DNA of 53,069 bases from an uncultured Nitrospira sp. (GTDB taxonomy: Bacteria; Nitrospirota; Nitrospiria; Nitrospirales; Nitrospiraceae). The position numbers and the translations under genes were made by a program. The stretch spans positions 1 to 53,069 of the forward strand of contig CABVRX010000028.1 in assembly GCA_902500825.1 (NCBI GenBank), given 5' to 3'. The stretch's first letter is position 1. The number at the start of each line of letters is the position of its first letter. Shown piece by piece: positions 25,317 through 33,816 of this stretch. Below the pieces are notes generated by a model, which did no database searches, was not told the DNA's origin, and saw only the letters and a program-made list of their open reading frames with translations.

Positions 25317-27106
25317 TCGTTTGCCTCCTGCTGGGCTATCGTACGAACCTCGGCCAATTCAACGCCGAATATCTCGAGGGCGTGTTTCACCGTCGGGTTC
25401 GCTTTTGCTTGTTCGAACAACACCAACCGTTGTTCTTGTTCCTTGGCCGCTCGTACTTGGGCCATAGTTGGTCCCGATGGATGGGTCTCTGTCAGCTCGA
25501 TGATGCGGACACGTATGGGAGATCCCAACTGACGCTCGCACAACTTTGATAACACCAAAAGATTCTCTTCCTTTTCTAACCTCGCTCGAGCTACGGTTGC
25601 TTGCTTGGCAAACCCGATCGTGATGAAGTTACCCTCTATCCCCACAAACCTGCCGGCTTCGAGAAACGGCGCGATATTGGGAAATGAAGCCGCAACCTCT
25701 TCTTGAACTAATTCCCACTGCAACGTCGCTTGGGGAGCGACGGCGAGAGGAGGCACGGCAGCTGAGATGGCTGTTGCCACAGCCCTCAGTGAATGGTGGG
25801 ATGGTGCAGGTGCGATCGATGGCCCCTGATCCGTTTCTTCCCTGGACGTATGAGCAGGTTTAGGGATTGGCCGTGACGTAACCGGTATGTCCTGACTCGA
25901 AGCCAGAGGAGCTGATAGTACGCTCTTGCGCCCTTCCTGCTCGGCCGGAGGTTTCTGGTTGGAAGACGACGCTGTCTGTGCCGGGCGGGGGTCTGCACTC
26001 TCTCGTTGACGCAACAGCCGTGTGGCTCGAACAGCCGCGGTCTCCATCACAAAACGAGGGTGGCTGCTGAATCGTAAAGAATCTTCCGCTTGGATGAAGA
26101 TTGCCAACAGTTCCTGAAGCTGTTCCGGAGTGAGTGCTTTGGCATTCATCGACAGCTGGTTCAGATCTTCTTCTGAGGTCTCGATCAAGCTACGCAGCTC
26201 GGTCGTACCTGGAACAACTGCCGCCACAAGTATATTGCGGATGTGTTCCACGACCTCCGCACAGAATGCCCGTAAGTCATGTCCTCGGTCCAGCAGATTG
26301 GCCAGGCTGGCAAGAGCAGCAGGGCTGTCTTGTGCCATAATGGCCCTGGCGAGTTCCTGCACCAGTTCTTGAGGGACTGCTCCCAACAGCAGCTCGAGAT
26401 CCGCGTGGCTGACGGTCTTGCCGCCATAGGCTATGGCCTGATCGAGCAAACTCAAGGCATCACGCATACTTCCTTCACTGGCGCGAGCGAGGGCAACGAA
26501 GCTTCGTTCCTCAAGAGTCAACCGATCTTGCGCCGCCACGTGCCGAAGTCGTTCGATGATTTCGGTTCTGGCAATACGACGAAAGTTGTAATGCTGGCAT
26601 CGTGAGAGAATCGTGGCAGGGATTTTGTGAATCTCTGTGGTCGCAAAGATGAAGACTACATGGGCTGGTGGTTCTTCAAGGGTCTTCAACAAGGCATTAA
26701 ACGCTGAGTTTGAGAGCATGTGAACTTCATCGATAATGTAGACTCGAAACTGACCCCGAAACGGCGTGAACTTAATATTCTCACGGATCTCTCGCACATC
26801 GTCCACACTCGTGTTGGACGCACCATCAACTTCGATGACATCAACCGAGTTCCCTTGTGCAATCTCGCGGCAGTTCTCACAGCTGTCGCAGGGGCGACTT
26901 GTCGGCCCCCGTTCACAGTTGAGTGCCTTCGCGAGGATGCGCGCCACGGTTGTTTTCCCCACCCCTCGCGTGCCGGAAAATAGATAGGCATGCGCGATCC
27001 GCTTCGTCGAGACCGCGTTCATCAGCGTTTGGACGACATGGGGTTGACCGATGACATCGGTAAACGTACTGGGCCGATATTTACGCGCAGAGACTTGGTA
27101 ATCCAA
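25313..27106 (-). CDS. dnaX: DNA polymerase III subunit gamma/tau
   Basis: A 597-residue clamp-loader ATPase. Walker A is GTRGVGKTT near residues 45-53, zinc ligands are in CERGPTSRPCDSCENC, Walker B is YIIDEVHML, and sensor/SRC is ILSRCQHYNF. Domain III follows to about 365. A Pro/Ser/Ala-rich linker (about 370-460) leads to a tau-like C-terminal domain that would contact the polymerase and helicase. I see no A-run slippery site in the linker, so production of a short gamma form by frameshifting, as in E. coli, is not supported here. SRP RNA lies directly upstream. Confidence 0.96.
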   Translation of the reverse strand: MDYQVSARKYRPSTFTDVIGQPHVVQTLMNAVSTKRIAHAYLFSGTRGVGKTTVARILAKALNCERGPTSRPCDSCENCREIAQGNSVDVIEVDGASNTSVDDVREIRENIKFTPFRGQFRVYIIDEVHMLSNSAFNALLKTLEEPPAHVVFIFATTEIHKIPATILSRCQHYNFRRIARTEIIERLRHVAAQDRLTLEERSFVALARASEGSMRDALSLLDQAIAYGGKTVSHADLELLLGAVPQELVQELARAIMAQDSPAALASLANLLDRGHDLRAFCAEVVEHIRNILVAAVVPGTTELRSLIETSEEDLNQLSMNAKALTPEQLQELLAIFIQAEDSLRFSSHPRFVMETAAVRATRLLRQRESADPRPAQTASSSNQKPPAEQEGRKSVLSAPLASSQDIPVTSRPIPKPAHTSREETDQGPSIAPAPSHHSLRAVATAISAAVPPLAVAPQATLQWELVQEEVAASFPNIAPFLEAGRFVGIEGNFITIGFAKQATVARARLEKEENLLVLSKLCERQLGSPIRVRIIELTETHPSGPTMAQVRAAKEQEQRLVLFEQAKANPTVKHALEIFGVELAEVRTIAQQEANE

Positions 27107-27131
27107 CGTGGCGATACTCCCAATGATGAGT

Positions 27132-27155
27132 CTAGGGACGTTATGATGTCCCTAG
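27132..27155 (-). other. Perfect hairpin between the SRP RNA gene and dnaX
   Basis: CTAGGGAC (27132-27139) and GTCCCTAG (27148-27155) form an 8-bp perfect stem with an 8-base loop. No T run follows on the minus strand, so it is not a standard terminator. It could be a processing signal at the 3' side of ffs, a pause site, or a protein-binding site in the dnaX leader. Confidence 0.5.
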
Positions 27156-27178
27156 GTCAAAGTTTTTCGATAGAAAGT

Positions 27179-27279
27179 GGGGCCAGGTGATCCTGCGGCA
27201 CACGGAACTGACTGCTTACCGTTGCTTCCTTCCGGATCTGGCGGGGTTCACAGGGTTCCATTGCACAGGGCCCAGCCCC
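27179..27279 (-). ncRNA. ffs: Signal recognition particle RNA, small bacterial type (4.5S)
   Basis: On the minus strand the molecule opens with GGGGCTGGGCC and closes with CCTGGCCCC, which pair as the terminal helix. The apex carries the conserved Ffh-binding element with ATCCGGAAGGAAGCA (tetraloop GGAA and the symmetric internal loop). About 101 nt, without an Alu domain. Ffs upstream of dnaX-ybaB-recR is a well-known order in many bacteria. Confidence 0.95.
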
Positions 27280-27379
27280 TATTTCTCGTTCTAGACCTCC
27301 AATACCCATTCAGATGTCTCTCTGCCCGCAGAAACTACGAGACAGCGAAAAGAGCGGGCGGTAGACACGAGGTACGGTA

Positions 27380-27469
<90 letters not shown>

Positions 27470-27494
27470 GCATCGAGAAGTGCAAAGGGATGGC

Positions 27495-27523
27495 ATCTTA
27501 GCATGCATGTCTGTGACCGGCAA
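27495..27523 (-). promoter_or_regulatory. Promoter of tRNA-Ser, possibly also of ffs
   Basis: On the minus strand: TTGCCG (27523-27518), 17-base spacer, TAAGAT (27500-27495). Transcription should start near 27488, about 19 nt before the mature tRNA. No separate promoter is obvious before ffs. Confidence 0.5.
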
Positions 27524-27686
27524 GGTGACGGCCCCGCCGGTCATTGTTAGGTTTAGGAGAAACAAGAAAGTCATTCTGAGGTGGACTATGGTGAGCATAA
27601 GCGACAAGTTTTTTGATGAGCAACGGCAATGGAAAGATTAGTGCGGACTGTTCATATTAGGAAGTAGGCACCCTCGGTCGTATGGG

Positions 27687-27715
27687 TTGACATTACATGT
27701 GCCCAACGGTACAAC
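27687..27715 (+). promoter_or_regulatory. Upstream promoter (P1) of tRNA-Leu and the tig-clpPX operon
   Basis: Perfect -35 TTGACA (27687-27692), 17-base spacer and -10 TACAAC (27710-27715). It is one of two tandem promoters in the otherwise gene-free stretch 27524-27800. Confidence 0.65.
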
Positions 27716-27737
27716 GCTATACGACATCATGTGTTTT

Positions 27738-27766
27738 TTGCAGGCTTGGTCATTCTAAATTATTAT
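27738..27766 (+). promoter_or_regulatory. Downstream promoter (P2) of tRNA-Leu and the tig-clpPX operon
   Basis: TTGCAG (27738-27743), 17-base spacer and TATTAT (27761-27766), in an AT-rich patch. Transcription should start near 27773, 28 bases before the tRNA. Confidence 0.6.
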
Positions 27767-27800
27767 TTAAGCTAAGCAGCTCCGCGACAGCATTTACCAT

Positions 27801-27883
27801 GCGAGAGTGGCGGAACTGGCAGACGCGCGAGACTTAGGATCTCGTGGGTAACCGTGGGGGTTCAAGTCCCCCCTCTCGCACCA
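27801..27883 (+). tRNA. tRNA-Leu (anticodon UAG)
   Basis: The acceptor GCGAGAG (27801-27807) pairs with CTCTCGC (27873-27879), then A and encoded CCA. The anticodon stem CGAGA/TCTCG holds loop CTTAGGA, giving UAG for CUA and related Leu codons. A class II variable arm follows. The trigger factor gene starts 38 bases after the tRNA end with no terminator between, so read-through into tig is likely. Confidence 0.97.
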
Positions 27884-27921
27884 CAAGTCTGACCCTCTTG
27901 GAAGGGAGTCCGATCGCGACG

Positions 27922-29238
27922 ATGAAAATGGAAGTGACCGAGTTAGGACCGATGAAACGCGCTCTGAAAATCGAAGTGCCGGCCGATGAGGTGACACAAC
28001 AATTTTCACGAGCGTATTTGGAACTCAACCGTCAGGTTCAGATTCCGGGATTTCGGCCAGGAAAAGCCCCGTTGGCTATTTTAGAAAAGCGTTATGCCAA
28101 AACCGTCGAAGAGGATGTCATTCGAAAGCTCGTACCGGATTTTTATGGTCGGGCCATTAAGCAGGCCGGGATCAGTCCAGTCGTGGTGGATATTCCCCCT
28201 CTTGATCGGGTCAAAATCAAAAAAGACTCTCCTTTTACTTTCACGGCGACAGTCGAAATCAAACCCACGATCGAACTTCGCGACTATAAGTCTCCCAATC
28301 CCATGTCTCTCCAGGCGGACAAGCGTACGGTTGCGGAAGAACAGATAGATCGAGCCATGGAGGTGTTACGTGAACAACATGCTCGCTTGGATGCGGCCCC
28401 GTCCGGTACGATCTTAGCGGAAGGAGACTACGCCATTGTCGATCTGGAAGGATTTCTGGACGAGACTCCTCTTGAAGGAACAAAGAAAGAAGGCCAGCTT
28501 CATAGGGTGGGTTCGAAGGCAGCCTTGCTGGGGGTTGAAATAGAAGCCCATCTTATCGGAAGACAGGAAGGGGATGTTGTCGAGATTCCTCAGACCTATC
28601 CGGCGAGCCACCCGGATCAACGAGTTGCAGGTAAGACAGTGAGGTTCCGTCTTGCCGTAAAGGGAGTCAAACAGAAGAAACTCTCCGCCCTCGATGATGA
28701 GTTCGCCAAGGACTGTGGACCATACGCGTCTCTCCACGAGTTAAGAGACAAGTTGCGTGACCAAATGGAAAAGGCGCTCAGGAAAGATATCGAGGAGTCC
28801 TACAAGGATACCCTTCTCAAACGCCTCATCGACACCCATCATTTCGATCTCCCTGATACACTTGTGGATCGAGAACTCAGCACGATTGTGCGGCAGAAAT
28901 TACAAGCGCGACAGGGTGGCAAAGTCACCGATTCTCCTCCTGCACCTGATGCTGAAGAACTGAAGAGAATTCGTGAGGAGCAGCGTGAGGAGGCAAATCG
29001 TCGCGTGAAAGCGGGTTTGATTCTTGAGGCCATTGCTGAAAAAGAAGGCCTGTCGGTGAGTCAGGACGATCTCAACAATGAGGTGATTCGACTTGCCACG
29101 GAACTCCGAGTACCGATGGCCGATCTCGTGAAAATGATCCAGGCAGGAGGTCAGGACTCCGTTGAAGAATTACGCGCGAGGATCTTGGCCGACAAGGCAT
29201 TAGACACCGTCTATCGTCAAGCGGTCATTCAGGGATAA
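27922..29238 (+). CDS. tig: Trigger factor, ribosome-associated chaperone
   Basis: A 438-residue chaperone with peptidyl-prolyl isomerase activity. The N-terminal ribosome-binding domain contains IPGFRPGKAPLAILEKRY, a variant of the GFRxGxxP signature that docks at the exit tunnel. The FKBP-like domain runs from about 155 (EGDYAIVDLEGFLDETPLEG) to 245. The remainder is the helical C-terminal arms (SALDDEFAKDCGPYASLHELRDKL onward). The start ATG at 27922 follows the tRNA-Leu closely; GAAGGGAG lies about 14 nt upstream, a little far. It forms an operon with clpP and clpX, as in E. coli. Confidence 0.95.
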   Translation: MKMEVTELGPMKRALKIEVPADEVTQQFSRAYLELNRQVQIPGFRPGKAPLAILEKRYAKTVEEDVIRKLVPDFYGRAIKQAGISPVVVDIPPLDRVKIKKDSPFTFTATVEIKPTIELRDYKSPNPMSLQADKRTVAEEQIDRAMEVLREQHARLDAAPSGTILAEGDYAIVDLEGFLDETPLEGTKKEGQLHRVGSKAALLGVEIEAHLIGRQEGDVVEIPQTYPASHPDQRVAGKTVRFRLAVKGVKQKKLSALDDEFAKDCGPYASLHELRDKLRDQMEKALRKDIEESYKDTLLKRLIDTHHFDLPDTLVDRELSTIVRQKLQARQGGKVTDSPPAPDAEELKRIREEQREEANRRVKAGLILEAIAEKEGLSVSQDDLNNEVIRLATELRVPMADLVKMIQAGGQDSVEELRARILADKALDTVYRQAVIQG

Positions 29239-29301
29239 GCACGGCGATTGTTGCACGAGGAATAGCAGATCCGGAGCTGTCCAGGAAAGGAATTGAGTAA
29301 T

Positions 29302-29928
29302 ATGTTGGTTCCGATCGTAGTCGAACAAACGAATCGAGGCGAACGAGCCTATGACATCTATTCGCGCCTTCTCAAAGATCGCATCATTTTTCTTGGAGCC
29401 CCAATCGACGATGTTTTTGCCAACTTGGTGATTGCGCAGCTTCTCTTTCTTGAAGCGGAAGATCCTGAGAAAGATATCAATCTTTATGTCAATTCACCGG
29501 GAGGCAGTGTGACAGCCGGATTGGGAATCTATGATACCATGCAATACGTGAAACCACCGATCAACACCATCTGCCTCGGTCAGGCTGCCAGTATGGGAGC
29601 GCTCCTATTGACCGCCGGAACAAAAGGCAAGCGGTTTGCCCTTCCCAATGCCCGGGTGATGATCCACCAACCGTTGGGTGGATTCCAAGGACAGGCGACG
29701 GAAATAGACATCCACGCTAGAGAAATTCTCAAGATTCGCGAACGCCTTAATGAAATCATGGCCAAACACACGGGGCAGCCAATCGAAAAAATTGCGCACG
29801 ATACGGAACGGGACTACTTCATGTCCGGCGAGGAAGCGAAGCGGTACGGCCTCATTGACGAGGTCATTACACGCCCTCCTAAGTTTATGAAAGCAGTGGA
29901 ATCTGGTGACGGGGGCAAAGGCAAGTAA
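29302..29928 (+). CDS. clpP: ATP-dependent Clp protease proteolytic subunit
   Basis: A 208-residue serine peptidase of the ClpP tetradecamer. The triad is S97 ([11 protein letters not shown]), H122 (MIHQPLGG) and D171 (TERDYFMS), which coincides with the standard ClpP numbering. Conserved [20 protein letters not shown] precedes it. The start at 29302 follows AGGAA with nine-base spacing; a TTG codon nine bases earlier is a less likely start. It works with ClpX, whose gene starts 13 bases downstream. Confidence 0.97.
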   Translation: MLVPIVVEQTNRGERAYDIYSRLLKDRIIFLGAPIDDVFANLVIAQLLFLEAEDPEKDINLYVNSPGGSVTAGLGIYDTMQYVKPPINTICLGQAASMGALLLTAGTKGKRFALPNARVMIHQPLGGFQGQATEIDIHAREILKIRERLNEIMAKHTGQPIEKIAHDTERDYFMSGEEAKRYGLIDEVITRPPKFMKAVESGDGGKGK

Positions 29929-29941
29929 CGCAGGAGGGTAC

Positions 29942-31198
29942 ATGGCCAAGCAGGAAAAGATGGACCGACACTTGCGATGTTCCTTCTGTGGGAAAAGTCG
30001 TGATGAGGTGCGAAAACTAATTGCTGGCCCGACGGTGTATATCTGTGATGAATGCGTTAATCTTTGTAATGACATCATAGCGGAGGACTGGGAAGAGGCC
30101 AAAGAAGAAATTTCGTCTAAACTCAAGAAACCAGCTGAAATTAAGCATCACCTCGATCAGTACGTCATAGGGCAGGAGCGGGCTAAACGCATTCTGTCTG
30201 TGGCCGTGCACAATCATTACAAGCGAATCTCGTCAAAGGAAAAAGAGGTCGATGATATCGAACTCCAGAAGGGCAATATTCTTATGGTGGGTCCAACCGG
30301 CACGGGGAAGACTCTCTTGGCCCAGACCTTGGCCAAGTATCTGGATGTTCCTTTTACTCTCGCTGATGCCACCACACTGACGGAAGCCGGTTACGTGGGT
30401 GAGGATGTTGAGAATATCATTCTAAAGCTCCTGCAGGCGGCGGACTACGATGTGGAACGAGCTGAGCGCGGGATCGTGTACATCGATGAAATCGATAAGA
30501 TCAGTCGAAAAAGCGACAGCCCGTCTATTACACGGGATGTATCCGGCGAAGGTGTTCAACAAGCCTTGTTGAAGCTGATTGAGGGCACGGTCGCAAATGT
30601 TCCTCCACAAGGAGGGAGAAAACATCCGCATCAAGAGTTTATCCAGGTCAACACCAGCAACATTTTGTTCATCTGTGGTGGCGCATTTGTCGGTTTAGAG
30701 CAGATCATCGAACAGCGTTTAAATCGAAAAGCTATGGGATTTGGGGCTGAAATCCGGGGAAGAAGCGATTTTCGTTTAGGTGACCTGCTCGTTAAGGTTC
30801 AGCCAGAAGATTTTTTGAAGTATGGCCTGATACCAGAATTCGTAGGACGATTACCGGTCGTGGCTACGTTAGAGGAGTTAGACGAGCGAGCTTTGATACG
30901 TATCTTAACCGAACCACGCAATGCGTTGACCAAGCAGTATGAAAAGCTGCTGTCGTTCGAAAAGGTCAAGCTGCGATTCACGGAAGGGGCATTGGGAGCG
31001 ATCGCTCGAAAAGCGTATGCGCAGAAGACTGGTGCCAGAGGCCTTCGAGCAATACTGGAAGAAGTCATGCTTGACGTCATGTACGATGCCCCCTCTCAGA
31101 AACAGATCGTCGAAGTGGTGATCACGGAAGAGGCGATTTTGGGCAAAAACCCGCCAATGCGCATATTTGAACAGGAAAAAGACGCTAAGACCGCTTAA
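29942..31198 (+). CDS. clpX: ATP-dependent Clp protease ATP-binding subunit ClpX
   Basis: A 418-residue AAA+ unfoldase. The N-terminal zinc-binding domain has CSFCGKS and CDECVNLC. Walker A is GPTGTGKT (residues about 118-125), the pore loop is GYVGED, and Walker B is [10 protein letters not shown]. The IGF-type loop that binds ClpP is not clearly readable from my translation; the region around residues 255-275 ([13 protein letters not shown]) contains GFGA at that place. The ATG at 29942 has an excellent AGGAGG just upstream, and clpP precedes it. Confidence 0.97.
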   Translation: MAKQEKMDRHLRCSFCGKSRDEVRKLIAGPTVYICDECVNLCNDIIAEDWEEAKEEISSKLKKPAEIKHHLDQYVIGQERAKRILSVAVHNHYKRISSKEKEVDDIELQKGNILMVGPTGTGKTLLAQTLAKYLDVPFTLADATTLTEAGYVGEDVENIILKLLQAADYDVERAERGIVYIDEIDKISRKSDSPSITRDVSGEGVQQALLKLIEGTVANVPPQGGRKHPHQEFIQVNTSNILFICGGAFVGLEQIIEQRLNRKAMGFGAEIRGRSDFRLGDLLVKVQPEDFLKYGLIPEFVGRLPVVATLEELDERALIRILTEPRNALTKQYEKLLSFEKVKLRFTEGALGAIARKAYAQKTGARGLRAILEEVMLDVMYDAPSQKQIVEVVITEEAILGKNPPMRIFEQEKDAKTA

Positions 31199-31315
31199 AT
31201 ACTGTCAAAAGTCTAAAAAGAATTGACGGCCCCTAACTTATAACTAAGAGGCTGAACCGATTTCTTTTCCGGCTAGATAGTTCTATTATCTTTGTCTAAC
31301 GCCTCTCCATCCTCC

Positions 31316-31343
31316 TCGACAATCAAAAACCCCGCGCTATAAT
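31316..31343 (+). promoter_or_regulatory. Promoter of the tandem PilZ-like genes
   Basis: TCGACA (31316-31321), a 16-base spacer and a perfect TATAAT (31338-31343). Transcription should start near 31350, so the first gene must begin at the GTG at 31378 rather than at codons further upstream. Confidence 0.6.
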
Positions 31344-31377
31344 TGTCTTGTGCGTATCTGAGCAGAATGGAGGGTTT

Positions 31378-31899
31378 GTGAAGTACCCTGTTTCTTCGAG
31401 TCTTCGGCACAAGGGTAAAGTCATCGAACTTGACACGACACGTGAAATGGTCGTTTTGTTGGGTGTCAATGGGGATGTAATTGGCAGCCTATCCTGGGAT
31501 TTCGTCATCGATCAAATTCTCGCATACCACCGAAAGGTGTCTATTCAAAAGGAAGTCCGGTCAGAGCCGCGCATTTCGCTCGCGTTCCGGGTCCGCTATA
31601 ACAGCCCAGAGGGGCCTCGATTCGAAAGTCGAGCCGGTGGTATTGGCGGTGGGGGGTTATTTATCGAAAGCCAATCTCCTCTTCCTGTAGGGACTAGATT
31701 GGCTATGGAGTTCTCATTTCCTGAGAAATCCGAGGAATGGATGCCGGCAAAAGGAACCGTAGCCTGGATTTGTCCGAAGGCCGATCAATATACGTTCAGT
31801 CCTGGAATGGGGGTACGGTTCACTGAGATAACAGAGGATGTCCGCGATAGAATCCATGAGTTAGTGAAATCTGTCCACAACATGGGGCAAGCCGCCTAA
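31378..31899 (+). CDS. PilZ-domain-like protein (first of a tandem pair)
   Basis: A 173-residue cytoplasmic protein. The N-terminal 55 residues form a small domain (KGKVIELDTTREMVVLLG, GDVIGSLSWDFVIDQIL) shared with the next gene. The C-terminal domain resembles PilZ: EPRISLAFRVRY, where the RxxxR motif would be, then GGIGGGGLFIES in place of DxSxxG, then LPVGTRLAMEFSFPE and AWICPKADQYTFSPGMGVRF. The Asp and Ser that hold c-di-GMP are not present, so nucleotide binding is uncertain. The GTG start follows GGAGGG. It could link c-di-GMP signalling to motility or surface traits, but that is inference. Confidence 0.8.
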   Translation: MKYPVSSSLRHKGKVIELDTTREMVVLLGVNGDVIGSLSWDFVIDQILAYHRKVSIQKEVRSEPRISLAFRVRYNSPEGPRFESRAGGIGGGGLFIESQSPLPVGTRLAMEFSFPEKSEEWMPAKGTVAWICPKADQYTFSPGMGVRFTEITEDVRDRIHELVKSVHNMGQAA

Positions 31900-31940
31900 T
31901 TCCGTTCCTCACTTACACTACCCAGAAAAGGGATGATTCT

Positions 31941-32459
31941 ATGACGTTTCCCGTCGTTTCCACTTCGGGACATCAAGGGAAATCTCTCGTTATTGATTCT
32001 GGGCGAGAGACAATCAACGTACACGACACATCGGGCCAGCTTTTGGGCAGTATGTCATGGGGTGCAATTATCGAACGGGTACTTGTCAGCAGTGAAGATG
32101 CCCGGTTTGCCCATTGTCGTACTCAGCCCCGTGCGCCTCTCGCGCTAAAGGTCCGGTATACGACACCAGAAGGAAAGCAGTTCGATAGTCTAACCGGAGG
32201 AATCGGCGGGGGCGGGCTCTTTATCGAAAGTGGCGCTCCTCTCAGTCCGGGTACCGAGCTGACAGTCGAATTCGCGCTTCCGGATCGTCCGTGGGACAAG
32301 CTGAAGGCGAAGGCGAAGGTTGCCTGGGTCCGCAACAAGCCAGAACGATACCTTTTGTTTCCAGGCATGGGCATTCAGTTCGTGGAATTGGATGGGACGG
32401 TACAGGACCAACTGGTCGGACTGGTTGAGGCCTTGAATCGAAGTCGAAACCTCTCGTGA
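31941..32459 (+). CDS. PilZ-domain-like protein (second of a tandem pair)
   Basis: A 172-residue paralogue of the preceding protein along its whole length: HQGKSLVIDSGRETINVHD, GQLLGSMSWGAIIERVL, then APLALKVRYTTPEG, GGIGGGGLFIESGAPLSPG and YLLFPGMGIQFVELDG. The glycine-rich loop is identical in both copies and likewise lacks the DxSxxG pattern. The start at 31941 has AAAGGGA upstream. It sits 41 bases behind the first copy, so the two arose by tandem duplication and are co-transcribed. Confidence 0.8.
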   Translation: MTFPVVSTSGHQGKSLVIDSGRETINVHDTSGQLLGSMSWGAIIERVLVSSEDARFAHCRTQPRAPLALKVRYTTPEGKQFDSLTGGIGGGGLFIESGAPLSPGTELTVEFALPDRPWDKLKAKAKVAWVRNKPERYLLFPGMGIQFVELDGTVQDQLVGLVEALNRSRNLS

Positions 32460-32929
32460 GAACGTGCGAACTTATCCTGTCCAGTATGTAGCGTCTGGAC
32501 GGTTATTCTCCCTGGCAATGGCTACTCCCGCCATAGATCCGTTCCCCAAGAACCAAAAAGCCGGTAAGCTGCTTTCGCAGAAACCAAAAAGACTGCATCC
32601 ATCCCTAGGCCGATCCCGCAGACATAGCCCCGTCTGACGGGCTCTCGTTTTCTCTTAAACATTGATGGCTCATTGACAAACAATTGGTTAGGCTCAGTAC
32701 TAGCCCCGGAGAGCCCACAAATAGGTCTCGTACACCTTGTGCCATCTTCTTGATATATTGCTGATACTTAGTCCCAAATGTCCTGTTCAACGGTCCTGTC
32801 AGGTTCCGATGGCGGGATGTCTTAGTAACGGCCTACTGCAACAATGATCGTGTATCGCAACAGTGCGAAGAGAGTACATAGTAGTTGGCAAGGAAGTGAG
32901 AGAAATATGGAGAGCCGTTGAAATGAGAG
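32460..32929. other. Gene-free region with a paired direct repeat around a small hairpin
   Basis: No convincing frame exists in these 470 bases between the convergent PilZ-like pair and tatA. Near 32548-32591 a direct repeat AGAACCAAAAAG / AGAAACCAAAAAG brackets the hairpin CTGC-TTTC-GCAG, which reads as a GAAA tetraloop on the minus strand. At 32626-32643 a weak hairpin (AGCCCCGT/ACGGGCT) precedes GTTTTC and might terminate the PilZ transcript. Confidence 0.4.
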
Positions 32930-33733
32930 TCACGCAGGTTTCTGGGAATCATCTTGCACCGGTGGCAGTTCCTTAGCCGCTTCGATGGATTGCTGGATTT
33001 CTTTTTTGGCTGCATCCATTTCGGCCTGAATCGTAGACATTTGAGGATCGACGCTATTGCGGACATCGGTCACGGCTTGCCGGAACGTTCGCACGACTTC
33101 TCCCAAGCCTTCACCGAAGTGCTGCATATCATCGGGCGATACTGCCGGTGCTGATTGCATCGCTTTGGCTTTGAGCGCGGCCTGTTGCGCCTGTACACGA
33201 GCCACCGCCTCTTTGTTCACAATAGCGGATGGACGTTTGGCGGTCGCCTTCGCTTGGGAACCAGCCGGTAAAGGTGGATACGAAGCATGAGCCCTTGGAG
33301 GGGGAGTGGCAGCCCGCTCCTCCATTGACAGCACAGAGCTGGAGGCAGATATCGATGCTTGATTTGAGGAAGGAGTCGATGCTTGCGGAGTCTGAAGGCT
33401 TGTGTTGTACAACAACGAGGCGGTGGTGCCGGGCGTCAGTTCCGGACCTGGGACATAGGGAGTGTTTGGCCTAGTCGGTGCTTGTAATGATGTCGTGGCC
33501 GGAGGCGGAACTGCCGCTGCGATGTTTGTCGAAGGCTGAATTGTTTGCGGCTGCCCAGGTTCTTGTTGGACCTGGTCTGGAGCGGGCTGTGGGAGTTCGT
33601 TGACTTCTTTTCTAAACCCTTTCAAGGCTTTGCCGACACCTTCGCCGATCTGCGGTAGACGGCCCGCGCCGAAAATGATCAGCACGATGATCAGAATTAT
33701 AATGAGTTCCGAGAAACCCATTGTGCCGAACAT
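32930..33733 (-). CDS. tatA: TatA/TatB-like translocase protein with a long C-terminal extension
   Basis: A 267-residue protein; typical TatA is 60-90 and TatB up to about 170. Residues 1-50 are a standard TatA unit: transmembrane helix ([18 protein letters not shown]), the hinge [20 protein letters not shown] and an amphipathic helix. A low-complexity Pro/Thr/Ser/Ala linker follows to about 150. The C-terminal part has basic helices and then [20 protein letters not shown], which resembles the amphipathic segment at the N-terminus, followed by a charged coiled-coil-like helix. The start is supported by GAGG nine bases upstream. No tatC is next to it. It acts in export of folded proteins; whether as TatA or TatB is open. 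Confidence 0.85.
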   Translation of the reverse strand: MFGTMGFSELIIILIIVLIIFGAGRLPQIGEGVGKALKGFRKEVNELPQPAPDQVQQEPGQPQTIQPSTNIAAAVPPPATTSLQAPTRPNTPYVPGPELTPGTTASLLYNTSLQTPQASTPSSNQASISASSSVLSMEERAATPPPRAHASYPPLPAGSQAKATAKRPSAIVNKEAVARVQAQQAALKAKAMQSAPAVSPDDMQHFGEGLGEVVRTFRQAVTDVRNSVDPQMSTIQAEMDAAKKEIQQSIEAAKELPPVQDDSQKPA

Positions 33734-33816
33734 GTACGGCCTCGCATGTGATTAGGAAGGTGCTTTTGCTGGATGAATGAATCTAGCCGCCCATTAGATA
33801 TGGTGTCAAGAAAGGG

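Noticed and set aside
25313-27106. Programmed frameshift in dnaX
   Set aside because: No A-rich slippery heptamer is visible in the linker region on the coding strand.
32460-32929. c-di-GMP (GEMM) riboswitch near the PilZ-like genes
   Set aside because: A GAAA-loop hairpin is present, but the conserved GEMM sequences around it are missing and the region lies downstream of the PilZ genes.
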